From: Halorhabdus salina
Lineage (GTDB): Archaea > Halobacteriota > Halobacteria > Halobacteriales > Haloarculaceae
Direction: 5' to 3'
Length of the DNA: 64,000 bases
Assembly (NCBI RefSeq): GCF_013839425.1
Contig: NZ_JACDNP010000005.1
Coordinates: 179,710 to 243,709, forward strand
Position numbers and translations under genes: made by a program. This document shows positions 54,721-61,284 of the stretch, piece by piece. The notes below the pieces were generated by a model. That model was given only the letters and a program-made list of their open reading frames with translations. It was not told the DNA's origin and did not search any database. Each line of letters opens with the position of its first letter. Position 1 is the stretch's first letter.

Positions 54721-55092
54721 ATGGCAACGGCCGACCCGGAGTGGCTCCACTTCGAGGGCTCACCCTTCGAAGAGGATACATTCCGCAACGTGTGGTTGCT
54801 CGCACTTGCCACGTACGGCGTCGGCGACATCGTGACGACGATCACGATCGTCTATTTCAGCGAAATCCACGTCGAGGCGAATCCGATCGTCAACGCCTCG
54901 ATCGATGCCTTCGGCGGCGGCGGCTTTCTCGCGATGAAATTGCTCGTGCTCTACACCTGCCTGGGAATCAGCATCTGGGCGGGGCGACTCGAAAACGATC
55001 GGCTGCTGTTTTACGGCCCGCCGCTGTTGTTGATGCTGGTCGGCCTGCTCATCACTGGAACGAATTTGATGATCCTCTTTGCCGCAGCGTGA
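54721..55092 (+). CDS. Small polytopic membrane protein (DUF5658-like)
   Basis: The 123-residue protein has three to four helices: NVWLLALATYGVGDIVTTIT, LAMKLLVLYTCLGISIWAG, and PPLLLMLVGLLITGTNLMIL. The motif VEANPIVNASIDAFG between helices fits DUF5658-type proteins, though that is only a probable match. Function unknown. It converges with the camelysin-like gene. Confidence 0.7.
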   Translation: MATADPEWLHFEGSPFEEDTFRNVWLLALATYGVGDIVTTITIVYFSEIHVEANPIVNASIDAFGGGGFLAMKLLVLYTCLGISIWAGRLENDRLLFYGPPLLLMLVGLLITGTNLMILFAAA

Positions 55093-55120
55093 CGGGATCA
55101 CCGACGCTGGTGGCGATCAA

Positions 55121-56005
55121 TCACGATTCGGGAGCGCGAAGTTCGAAGACGGCGTCGAAGGTCGTTCCGTCGGACTGGATTTCGTTGCCGACGGACTCAT
55201 CGATCCGCCAGTCCAGTTCGACGGTGACGCTCTGGCCAGGCTCGACGGTCTTGTTCGGCGCGGCCGTTCCGGAGAGTGAGGACAGCGAGACGTACGAAGA
55301 TGACGAACCGGCGACGATGACACGCTCGCCGTCCGGATACTCGAAGGTGAGTTTGACCTCGACGGCCTCGGATAGTTCGCCTTCAGTCGGCGAGTCGTCG
55401 ACCGAGGCTTCCGGGCCGACGATACCGTTCTCGTGATCGGTGACCGTCACTGTGGCCAGTCTAATGGTCCCGGCTTGCTGGCCACCGTTGGTCAACGTCA
55501 CGGTCTCGGCACCGGACTGGCCGGGGACCACGTTCTGGGTCTGAAGCAACGTGGCGTCATCGGGGGCATCCAGCGAGACTGTTGCCTGGTCGTCGGACGT
55601 GCCACCGTCGCCCCCTCCACCGGCACCGGCAGAGTCGGATTCTGTCCGGGTCGGCGTCACAGTGGCGGTACGCGTGGGCGTCGGCGTGGACGTCTCCGTG
55701 CCTTGGACTGTTTCCGTCTCACCTTGTGTCGTCGTCGGTGTCACCCCGACGGGCGTTGTCGTCGAAGTCGGTGTGTCCGCGGTGGTGCCGTTGGTCGGCG
55801 TTGCTGTCGTCGTGACTGTCGAGTTAGCTGTCACCGTCGATGTGGGCGTTGTGCCTGGCTCACCCGTCGGCGTCTCCGTGTCACCGTCCGGACCGAAGAT
55901 CGTGATCGTCCCAATACCGGCCCCGAACAACACGACTACTGCCACCAGTAGCAGGAGGGCGATCCGGCGTCGAGAGCGGGATTCGTCTTCCTCGGAGTCA
56001 GTCAT
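55121..56005 (-). CDS. Exported camelysin/TasA-like protein with Thr/Pro-rich linker
   Basis: The protein is about 294 residues from the ATG at 56005. A charged start (MTDSEEDESRSRRR) and one hydrophobic helix (IALLLLVAVVVLFGAGIGTITIF) are followed by a Thr/Pro/Glu-rich, probably glycosylated linker of about 100 residues, then a beta domain (TVSLDAPDDATLLQTQNVVPG to DGTTFDAVFELRAPES) like TasA/camelysin. It lacks the A-x-F-S-D motif, so cleavage by the nearby SipW-type peptidase is doubtful and it may stay anchored. It lies 1.5 kb from the SipW cluster. Confidence 0.72.
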   Translation of the reverse strand: MTDSEEDESRSRRRIALLLLVAVVVLFGAGIGTITIFGPDGDTETPTGEPGTTPTSTVTANSTVTTTATPTNGTTADTPTSTTTPVGVTPTTTQGETETVQGTETSTPTPTRTATVTPTRTESDSAGAGGGGDGGTSDDQATVSLDAPDDATLLQTQNVVPGQSGAETVTLTNGGQQAGTIRLATVTVTDHENGIVGPEASVDDSPTEGELSEAVEVKLTFEYPDGERVIVAGSSSSYVSLSSLSGTAAPNKTVEPGQSVTVELDWRIDESVGNEIQSDGTTFDAVFELRAPES

Positions 56006-56204
56006 GTGTATCCCTCGATTTTCGGGATGACGGCAACAACCGACCAGCGTAGAGTCGGATACCATGTTTTTGGCCTGTGGCACAATAAACTACAAGCACG
56101 TTTTCGAGTCGAGTAATCACTTCCGTCGCTCGGAGGCCGGGACTGATTGTTCAAGAAATACGGTCGGCAGAGTGCTTATGCAGATTGCCGACCGAGATGC
56201 GATC

Positions 56205-56591
56205 ATGTCCGAAGAACTGTCAGTCAGTACCGACGAGCGGCTGTCGGTCATCGACGTGACGAGTCGCGTTCAGGAGGCGGTCCCACCCGAGGCAACCGGG
56301 ACATGTACCCTTTTCGTGCCACACACGACGGCTGGGGTCACCATCAACGAGGGCGAACAGCGACTGCTTGGCGACTTCGAGACGGCGCTGTCGGAACTTG
56401 TTCCGGATGACGGCTGGGACCACGATCGGATCGACGACAATGCGGACGCACACGTGCGATCGATGTTGGTCGGCCCGAGCGTGACCGTGCCGGTCGAAGA
56501 CGGGCAACTCGAGCTGGGAACCTGGCAGTCGATTCTGTTCATCGAGTGTGATGGGCCGCGTACCCGGACACTGCGCGTCCAGACGGCCTGA
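56205..56591 (+). CDS. YjbQ/UPF0047 family protein
   Basis: The 128-residue protein has the family core GTCTLFVPHTTAGVTINEGE, WDHDRIDDNADAHVRSMLVG with clustered His and Asp, and WQSILFIECDGPRTRTL. YjbQ proteins are annotated as secondary thiamine-phosphate synthase enzymes because the E. coli member can replace thiE weakly; the natural role is unclear. The chosen ATG 56205 matches the usual length; the frame is open further upstream. Confidence 0.88.
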   Translation: MSEELSVSTDERLSVIDVTSRVQEAVPPEATGTCTLFVPHTTAGVTINEGEQRLLGDFETALSELVPDDGWDHDRIDDNADAHVRSMLVGPSVTVPVEDGQLELGTWQSILFIECDGPRTRTLRVQTA

Positions 56592-56648
56592 TCCGACCGG
56601 CGGTCTCGCTTTGCGGACATTTATCGACGTGGGTGCCCACCTCCCTGC

Positions 56649-57488
56649 ATGGACAGCGACGACGGCTGGTTTCGGGGGCTCGATCCCGATGACGGGGCGG
56701 CCGCCGCCTCGGCGATCACAGAGGGTCGTGGTGACGACCCGGCCGACTGGCCGGCGATAGCGGTCGAGTCGGGGTTCGCCCCAGACAGGGAGACCTACTA
56801 CGACCGACTTCGGGCAGCTACGATCGAGGCCGCCCAGACGGGTGTGACCAAACGTGAACAGGCCGACGATCAGCAGTTAGTACACGCGATCCGCTCGCTC
56901 GATGACTGTGAACGGACCGCCAACGAACTGGCAGAACGCGTCGCCGAATGGGCAGGGACGCGGTTTGAGGACGCTGGCACCGGGATCGAGTACGCCCGGG
57001 ACCTCGCCGAACGCGAGCCGGGGGGTCCGGCCGAGGCTCGACTCATCAAGTTGGCCGGTCGCGTCGCGGGGCTCGCCGAGGAGGCAGCCACCTTGCGACA
57101 GTACGTCGAGACGGCCGCCCCGGATGTCGCGCCCAACCTCTCGGCGCTGGCCGGTCCCGTCCTGGCCGCGAGACTGATATCGCTAGCGGGCGGGCTGGAG
57201 ACGTTAGCGAAGAAGCCAAGCGGGACAGTCCAGGTCCTGGGTGCGGAAGACGCACTCTTTGCCCACTTACAGGGATCGGCCCCGTCGCCAAAGCATGGGG
57301 TCATCTACACACACGAGTACGTGCGTGGCACGGATCCGGAGGACCGCGGATCGGCCGCCCGGGCGCTCGCGGGGAAACTCTCGATCGCCGCCCGGATCGA
57401 CCACTACAGTGGGGACCGCCGCCCGGAACTGGAGGCGGAACTCGATGAACGCATCGAGGCAATCCAGTCGCGAGGTGGGAGCGAATGA
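56649..57488 (+). CDS. nop5: Nop5/Nop56-like C/D box RNP core protein
   Basis: The 279-residue protein is the scaffold of the archaeal C/D box guide RNP. A short haloarchaeal N-terminal part precedes the coiled coil (about 70-150) and the NOP domain (APDVAPNLSALAGPVLAARLISLAGGLETLAKKPSGTVQVLGAE and, later, PKHGVIYTHEYVRGTDPEDRGS). It binds L7Ae-RNA and fibrillarin. It overlaps flpA by 4 bp, as in most archaea, so the two partners are co-translated. Confidence 0.95.
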   Translation: MDSDDGWFRGLDPDDGAAAASAITEGRGDDPADWPAIAVESGFAPDRETYYDRLRAATIEAAQTGVTKREQADDQQLVHAIRSLDDCERTANELAERVAEWAGTRFEDAGTGIEYARDLAEREPGGPAEARLIKLAGRVAGLAEEAATLRQYVETAAPDVAPNLSALAGPVLAARLISLAGGLETLAKKPSGTVQVLGAEDALFAHLQGSAPSPKHGVIYTHEYVRGTDPEDRGSAARALAGKLSIAARIDHYSGDRRPELEAELDERIEAIQSRGGSE

Positions 57489-58111
57489 GCCTTCCAGAAG
57501 GCGTCAAGCGGCGCTCGTTTGACAGGCAAGAGAGATTGGCGACGCAGGGCCCGCCGGTCTACGGCGAGCCAGTCGTCGACGGCTGGCGTCGCTGGGATCC
57601 GGACCGATCGAAACTCGGCGCGATGTTGGAGAAAGACATTGAAACGGATCTGCGCGGCGGCGAGACGGTGCTGTACCTCGGTGCAGCAAGCGGGACGACG
57701 GTGAGCCACGTCGCTGATTTCGCTGGCCCGACCTACGCGGTCGAGTTCGCGGCCCGACCGATGCGGGATCTGGTCGACGTGGCTCGCGATCGTGAGCGTC
57801 TGTTTCCATTGCTGAAGGACGCCAGAGCCCCGGAGACGTATGCACACGTCGTCGAGCCGGCGGACGTGATCGTCCAGGACGTAGCGACTCGCGGGCAGGC
57901 CGCAGTAGCATTGGCCAACCGTCGATTCCTGCGTGATGATGGCCGGTTGTGCATGGCGATCAAGGCCCGGAGCGAGGATGTTACCCAATCGCCCGAATCC
58001 GTCTTCGAGGACGTCATCGACTCGCTATCGACAGGATACGAGATTCTCGATCGCGCTCGGCTGGAGCCGTATCACGACGACCACCTTGCGGTGATCGCCC
58101 GGCCGCGGTGA
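57485..58111 (+). CDS. flpA: Fibrillarin-like rRNA/tRNA 2'-O-methyltransferase
   Basis: The 208-residue SAM enzyme methylates rRNA and tRNA riboses guided by C/D box RNA. The SAM motif is [21 protein letters not shown], and [17 protein letters not shown] and [19 protein letters not shown] belong to the conserved core. The end [21 protein letters not shown] carries the catalytic Lys. It is coupled to nop5. Confidence 0.96.
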   Translation: MSLPEGVKRRSFDRQERLATQGPPVYGEPVVDGWRRWDPDRSKLGAMLEKDIETDLRGGETVLYLGAASGTTVSHVADFAGPTYAVEFAARPMRDLVDVARDRERLFPLLKDARAPETYAHVVEPADVIVQDVATRGQAAVALANRRFLRDDGRLCMAIKARSEDVTQSPESVFEDVIDSLSTGYEILDRARLEPYHDDHLAVIARPR

Positions 58112-58160
58112 GTGTGACGAACAGAACCCTTTAGCCCGACCGAATCCAACTGGCGAAGCG

Positions 58161-59246
58161 ATGGCGACGGCTCCGGAAGATGTGTTCGACCGCCAGGGAA
58201 CGCTGGGCATCGAGGAGGAATTCTACGTCGTTGACGATCACGGTCGACCGGTGTCCGGGACCGACACGCTCGTCTACGAAACCGAGCCGCCCGCGATTCT
58301 CGAGGACCGGCTGGACCACGAGTTGTTCAAAACGGTCATCGAAACCCAAACACCAGTAATCGCCGATTCGGCGACTGCGCGAGACCAGCTGGCCGCCGTT
58401 CGGGGCGCGCTGGTCGAACACGCTCGCGAACATGGGTTCGGAATTGCGGCTGCCGGCTTGCATCCAGCAGCCAAGTGGCGAGAGTTGGAACACGCCGAGA
58501 AACCAAGGTATCAGGCCCAGCTCGACCGGATTCAGTACCCACAGCACCGCAATACGACGGCCGGACTGCACGTCCACGTCGGCGTCGACGATCCCGACAA
58601 GGCTGTCTGGGTCGCCAACGAGATCCGCTGGCATCTCCCCGTCCTGCTGGCGCTGTCGGCGAACTCGCCGTACTGGAACGGGTTCGATACCGGATTGCAG
58701 TCTGCCCGCGCGAAGATCTTCGAAGGATTGCCAAACACCGGGATGCCGTCGGCCTTCGACTCCTTTGAGTCCTTTCAGACGTACGAAAGCCGGATGATCG
58801 AGACGGATTCGGTCGACGATCGCGGGGAACTGTGGTTCGATGTTCGCCCGCACACGGGGTATGGCACCGTCGAGGTGCGGACGCCCGACGGCCAGGCCTC
58901 GATCGATCGCGTGCTGGCGCTGGTCGAATACATCCAGGAACTGATCGTGGACCTGGCCGCCCGCTACGAGGACGGGGAGTCCGGGACGGACATCCGGCGG
59001 GAACTGCTCGACGAGAACAAGTGGCGAGCGATCCGGTATGGCCGGGAGACGTCGTTTGTGACGCGAGATGGCGAGGGAACTGTAGATCTGGAGGCAGTGA
59101 TCCAGCGGGATCGTGACCGGCTGGATCTGTCGCGGATCGAGGCGCTGGTTGGGGCCGAAAGCGGGGCCGAGCGTCAGCGTCGACGCAAGACACAGGAGGG
59201 GATCGACGCTCTCTGTGAGTCGGTGCTGGTGGCCGATCCGCGGTAG
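58161..59246 (+). CDS. gshA: Glutamate--cysteine ligase
   Basis: The 361-residue enzyme makes gamma-glutamylcysteine, the main low-molecular-weight thiol of haloarchaea. [18 protein letters not shown] gives the metal-binding Glu cluster, [19 protein letters not shown] the Mg/substrate loop, and [21 protein letters not shown] the C-terminal active-site Arg region. It matches the experimentally known haloarchaeal GshA in length. It follows flpA by 49 bp and is followed by a small regulator. Confidence 0.93.
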   Translation: MATAPEDVFDRQGTLGIEEEFYVVDDHGRPVSGTDTLVYETEPPAILEDRLDHELFKTVIETQTPVIADSATARDQLAAVRGALVEHAREHGFGIAAAGLHPAAKWRELEHAEKPRYQAQLDRIQYPQHRNTTAGLHVHVGVDDPDKAVWVANEIRWHLPVLLALSANSPYWNGFDTGLQSARAKIFEGLPNTGMPSAFDSFESFQTYESRMIETDSVDDRGELWFDVRPHTGYGTVEVRTPDGQASIDRVLALVEYIQELIVDLAARYEDGESGTDIRRELLDENKWRAIRYGRETSFVTRDGEGTVDLEAVIQRDRDRLDLSRIEALVGAESGAERQRRRKTQEGIDALCESVLVADPR

Positions 59247-59292
59247 CCAAGCATTTTTAGCGCCCGCCGACTTCTGTCCTCGTAGAAAGGAC

Positions 59293-59781
59293 ATGACCGA
59301 CGAGTCAGCAACCGACGAGACGGGCGATGGCGACGACGTTCGCGAGCGACTCCAGGACGGGGCCGATCGTGCGGTCGAGGAGTTCGACGAGCGATTGATC
59401 GATTTACTGTCGTGGGTGCTGGACACGGAGACGCGGGCCCGGATTTACATCTACCTGCGGTCGACGGCAGACAGCACAAGCGAGGAGATTGCCGACGGGA
59501 CCGGGCTGTACCCGAGTACGGTCCGGGAGGCGCTGGCGGAGTTACACGACGAAGGCGTCGTCACCAGAGCCAAGCGAGAACACGACGGGGCCGGGAACAA
59601 TCCCTACGAGTACAGTGCGATCGCGCCGAGTGAGTTAGTCGGCGAGATCGTCGGCGAAGTCCAGGCGCAGTTGAACACGGTGGTCAATCTCGACTCCCAC
59701 CTGCGCGAGGAAGATCAAGAGGAGGCAGACGAGCCAATCACGATCACCGTCGAGGATGCCGAGGAGACGGACGAGGAGTGA
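59293..59781 (+). CDS. Winged helix transcriptional regulator
   Basis: The 162-residue acidic protein has a winged helix in the middle (TETRARIYIYLRSTADST, EEIADGTGLYPSTVREALAE as recognition helix, DEGVVTRAKREHDGAGNNP as wing). A short helical end (VGEIVGEVQAQLNTVVNL) may dimerise. Start ATG at 59293 lies 46 bp after gshA, so it may regulate the thiol gene; that is inference. The frame is open further upstream but without family resemblance. Confidence 0.85.
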   Translation: MTDESATDETGDGDDVRERLQDGADRAVEEFDERLIDLLSWVLDTETRARIYIYLRSTADSTSEEIADGTGLYPSTVREALAELHDEGVVTRAKREHDGAGNNPYEYSAIAPSELVGEIVGEVQAQLNTVVNLDSHLREEDQEEADEPITITVEDAEETDEE

Positions 59782-59835
59782 CCGACAGGGTGCCGTTTCG
59801 AAGGCACTAAATCGGCCGCCACCATGGACAGAGAC

Positions 59836-60330
59836 ATGCAGATCGCGCTGGGGGGCACGTTCGATCCGATCCACGACGGCCATCGCGAGCTATTCGAGCG
59901 CGCGTTCGAACACGGCGACGTCACCGTCGGACTGACGAGCGACGAACTCGCTCCCGATACCCGGCAAGAAGGGCGACCGATCCGCTCGTATGCGGACCGA
60001 CTGGCCGATCTGGAGGCGGAGTTATCCACCTTTGCCGAGGAATACGACCGGGAGTTCGAAATCCGGAAACTGGAGGAGCCGACCGGGATCGCGACGGAAG
60101 CACAGTTCGACGTGCTCGTCGTCTCACCCGAGACCGAGACCGGCGGCAAGCATATCAACGAGATCCGTCGGGAGAACGGTCGCGAGCCCTTAGAGATCGA
60201 CGTCGTCGATCACGTCATGGCTGAGGACGGCGAACCGATCTCTTCGACGCGGATCGTCGCCGGCGAGATCGACGAACACGGCACTCTGACGCCCGATCGA
60301 GACGGTCGCGAGTCCGTAACTGAGCAGTGA
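59836..60330 (+). CDS. coaD: Phosphopantetheine adenylyltransferase, archaeal type
   Basis: The protein is about 164 residues from the ATG at 59836 (59824 would add 4). It is a nucleotidyltransferase making dephospho-CoA. The motifs are MQIALGGTFDPIHDGHRELF (HxGH-like), then IRSYADRLADLEAEL, VVSPETETGGKHINEIRRE, and GEPISSTRIVAGEID at the end (ISSTRI motif). Haloarchaeal PPATs have this same sequence logic. It ends one base before the convergent mini-TFB gene. Confidence 0.94.
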   Translation: MQIALGGTFDPIHDGHRELFERAFEHGDVTVGLTSDELAPDTRQEGRPIRSYADRLADLEAELSTFAEEYDREFEIRKLEEPTGIATEAQFDVLVVSPETETGGKHINEIRRENGREPLEIDVVDHVMAEDGEPISSTRIVAGEIDEHGTLTPDRDGRESVTEQ

Positions 60331-60639
60331 TTACCACTCGGGTGCGTCAAAGCCCGCCGTTTCGAGGAGTTCTTTCCAGTGTTGTTGGACGGTGAGTCGC
60401 GAGACATCCGCTGCCTCGGCGACGCTGCCCTGGGATCGTTGGTCGCCGGCGACCAGTGCGCCGACATAGACGCTGGCCGCGAGGATCGCCTGTTTGGATC
60501 GGTCTTCGTTCGGGACGTTAGTGAGGAATACGTCGGTCGCTCGCGACGTGGCGGTCTCGCTCAGGTCGAGTCTCTCGGCCACGGTCTCGATAGCCTCGAT
60601 CCACTCCTCGTTTTCGACCTGATCGCGAGCGCGGTACAT
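60331..60639 (-). CDS. Single-repeat TFB-like (cyclin fold) transcription factor
   Basis: The 102-residue protein contains one cyclin-type repeat as in TFB/TFIIB cores (ERLDLSETATSRATDVFLTN, ILAASVYVGALVAGDQRSQG, VAEAADVSRLTVQQHWKELL). It lacks the zinc ribbon, B-finger and second repeat, so it cannot recruit RNA polymerase in the usual way. It may modulate a normal TFB. No other TFB lies nearby. It is tail-to-tail with coaD, without spacer. Confidence 0.85.
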   Translation of the reverse strand: MYRARDQVENEEWIEAIETVAERLDLSETATSRATDVFLTNVPNEDRSKQAILAASVYVGALVAGDQRSQGSVAEAADVSRLTVQQHWKELLETAGFDAPEW

Positions 60640-60723
60640 GGACGAGCCTTGGGTGGTCGCCGGTTTAAATCCCTGTGGGGCGAAGCGTCAGGTTCTTTTT
60701 CCGGGGCAGGAATTGTACGCTGG

Positions 60724-60807
60724 GCGCGGGTAGCCAAGCCAGGAAACGGCGCAGCGCTTAGGACGCTGTCCCGTAGGGGTCCGCCGGTTCAAATCCGGTC
60801 CCGCGCA
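60724..60807 (+). tRNA. tRNA-Leu (anticodon UAG)
   Basis: The acceptor stem is GCGCGGG / CCCGCGC. The anticodon stem CAGCG / CGCTG encloses loop CTTAGGA with anticodon TAG, reading CUA. The T arm is GCCGG-TTCAAAT-CCGGT, and a long variable arm marks a type II tRNA (Leu). Discriminator base is A at 60807; CCA is not encoded. No intron is apparent. Its last 22 bases are repeated at 60907-60928. Confidence 0.95.
60786..60807 (+). repeat. att-like direct repeat, copy in the tRNA-Leu 3' end
   Basis: The 22 bases from GGTTCAAATCCGG to the discriminator base are exactly repeated 121 bp downstream at 60907-60928. Integrases of mobile elements typically use tRNA T-arm/acceptor sequences as attB, so this looks like one attachment core. 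Confidence 0.65.
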
Positions 60808-60840
60808 CTTCTCCGCGAGCAAAACCGCGAGCGGAGAGTG
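60806..60840 (+). terminator. Strong hairpin directly after tRNA-Leu
   Basis: CACTTCTCCGC (60806-60816) pairs with GCGGAGAGTG (60831-60840), with one bulge, around a loop containing AAAA. It overlaps the end of the tRNA and could terminate or protect the transcript, or be part of a recombination site. No T-run follows. Confidence 0.35.
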
Positions 60841-61284
60841 CGCCATAAGGATTTGAACCCTACGAGTAAGGCGCAGCGAACGCAGTGAGCGAGCATTTCT
60901 CGGTTCGGTTCAAATCCGGTCCCGCGCAGTGCGAGACGTGACCATCGGGAGCGTCTCGGGAAAGACGAACGGCGAGCAGAGCGAGTCGTGAGTCTCGGTG
61001 AACACGAACCATCCGTGATCGACCAGACTGCAAGGAAAGCCCCGGCTGGCTGAAATCGGGGGCCAAGCGAGAGCAAAGCTCTCGCTGCTTCTGGCTCGCT
61101 CCACTCGCCAGAACCTCGCTGCGGTCCTCACTCCGTTGCGGTCCTTGCGTCGGCCGCCGTCGTTCAGCCAGCCGCCCCTTTCGATCCACCCGATCGACGT
61201 TGGAAGTACCACAAGGCACGGGCACGTTGATCGTCGTGTTCGTCATCTATTTGTGGGCTCCGGAGCGCATTGTGTGTATCTCAA
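60808..61284. other. Non-coding, inverted-repeat-rich region between tRNA-Leu and the restriction gene
   Basis: No gene is supported here. Inverted repeats include GGCTGGCTGAA at 61044-61054 with TTCAGCCAGCC at 61163-61173, inside which lie GCGAGAGC-AAA-GCTCTCGC (61067-61085) and TTCTGGC/GCCAGAA (61089-61095, 61107-61113). The set could fold as a nested cruciform of about 130 bp. Several open frames cross it but have the repetitive Ser/Arg-rich composition typical of haloarchaeal non-coding sequence. Confidence 0.6.
60907..60928 (+). repeat. att-like direct repeat, downstream copy
   Basis: This is an exact 22-bp copy of the tRNA-Leu 3' end, without the rest of the tRNA. It probably marks the far end (attL/attR) of a former insertion at the tRNA, or a tandem att of the island that carries the restriction gene. 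Confidence 0.65.

Noticed and set aside
3376..60928. One large integrated element from the tyrosine recombinase to the tRNA-Leu repeat
   Set aside because: The 56 kb between contain many core housekeeping genes (gatD, thrS, pyrG, nop5, coaD), so the recombinase and the tRNA scar must be separate events.
60860..61246. Open frames of 100-128 codons between tRNA-Leu and the restriction gene
   Set aside because: They cross inverted repeats and tRNA-derived sequence, and their Arg/Ser-rich composition is not that of haloarchaeal proteins.
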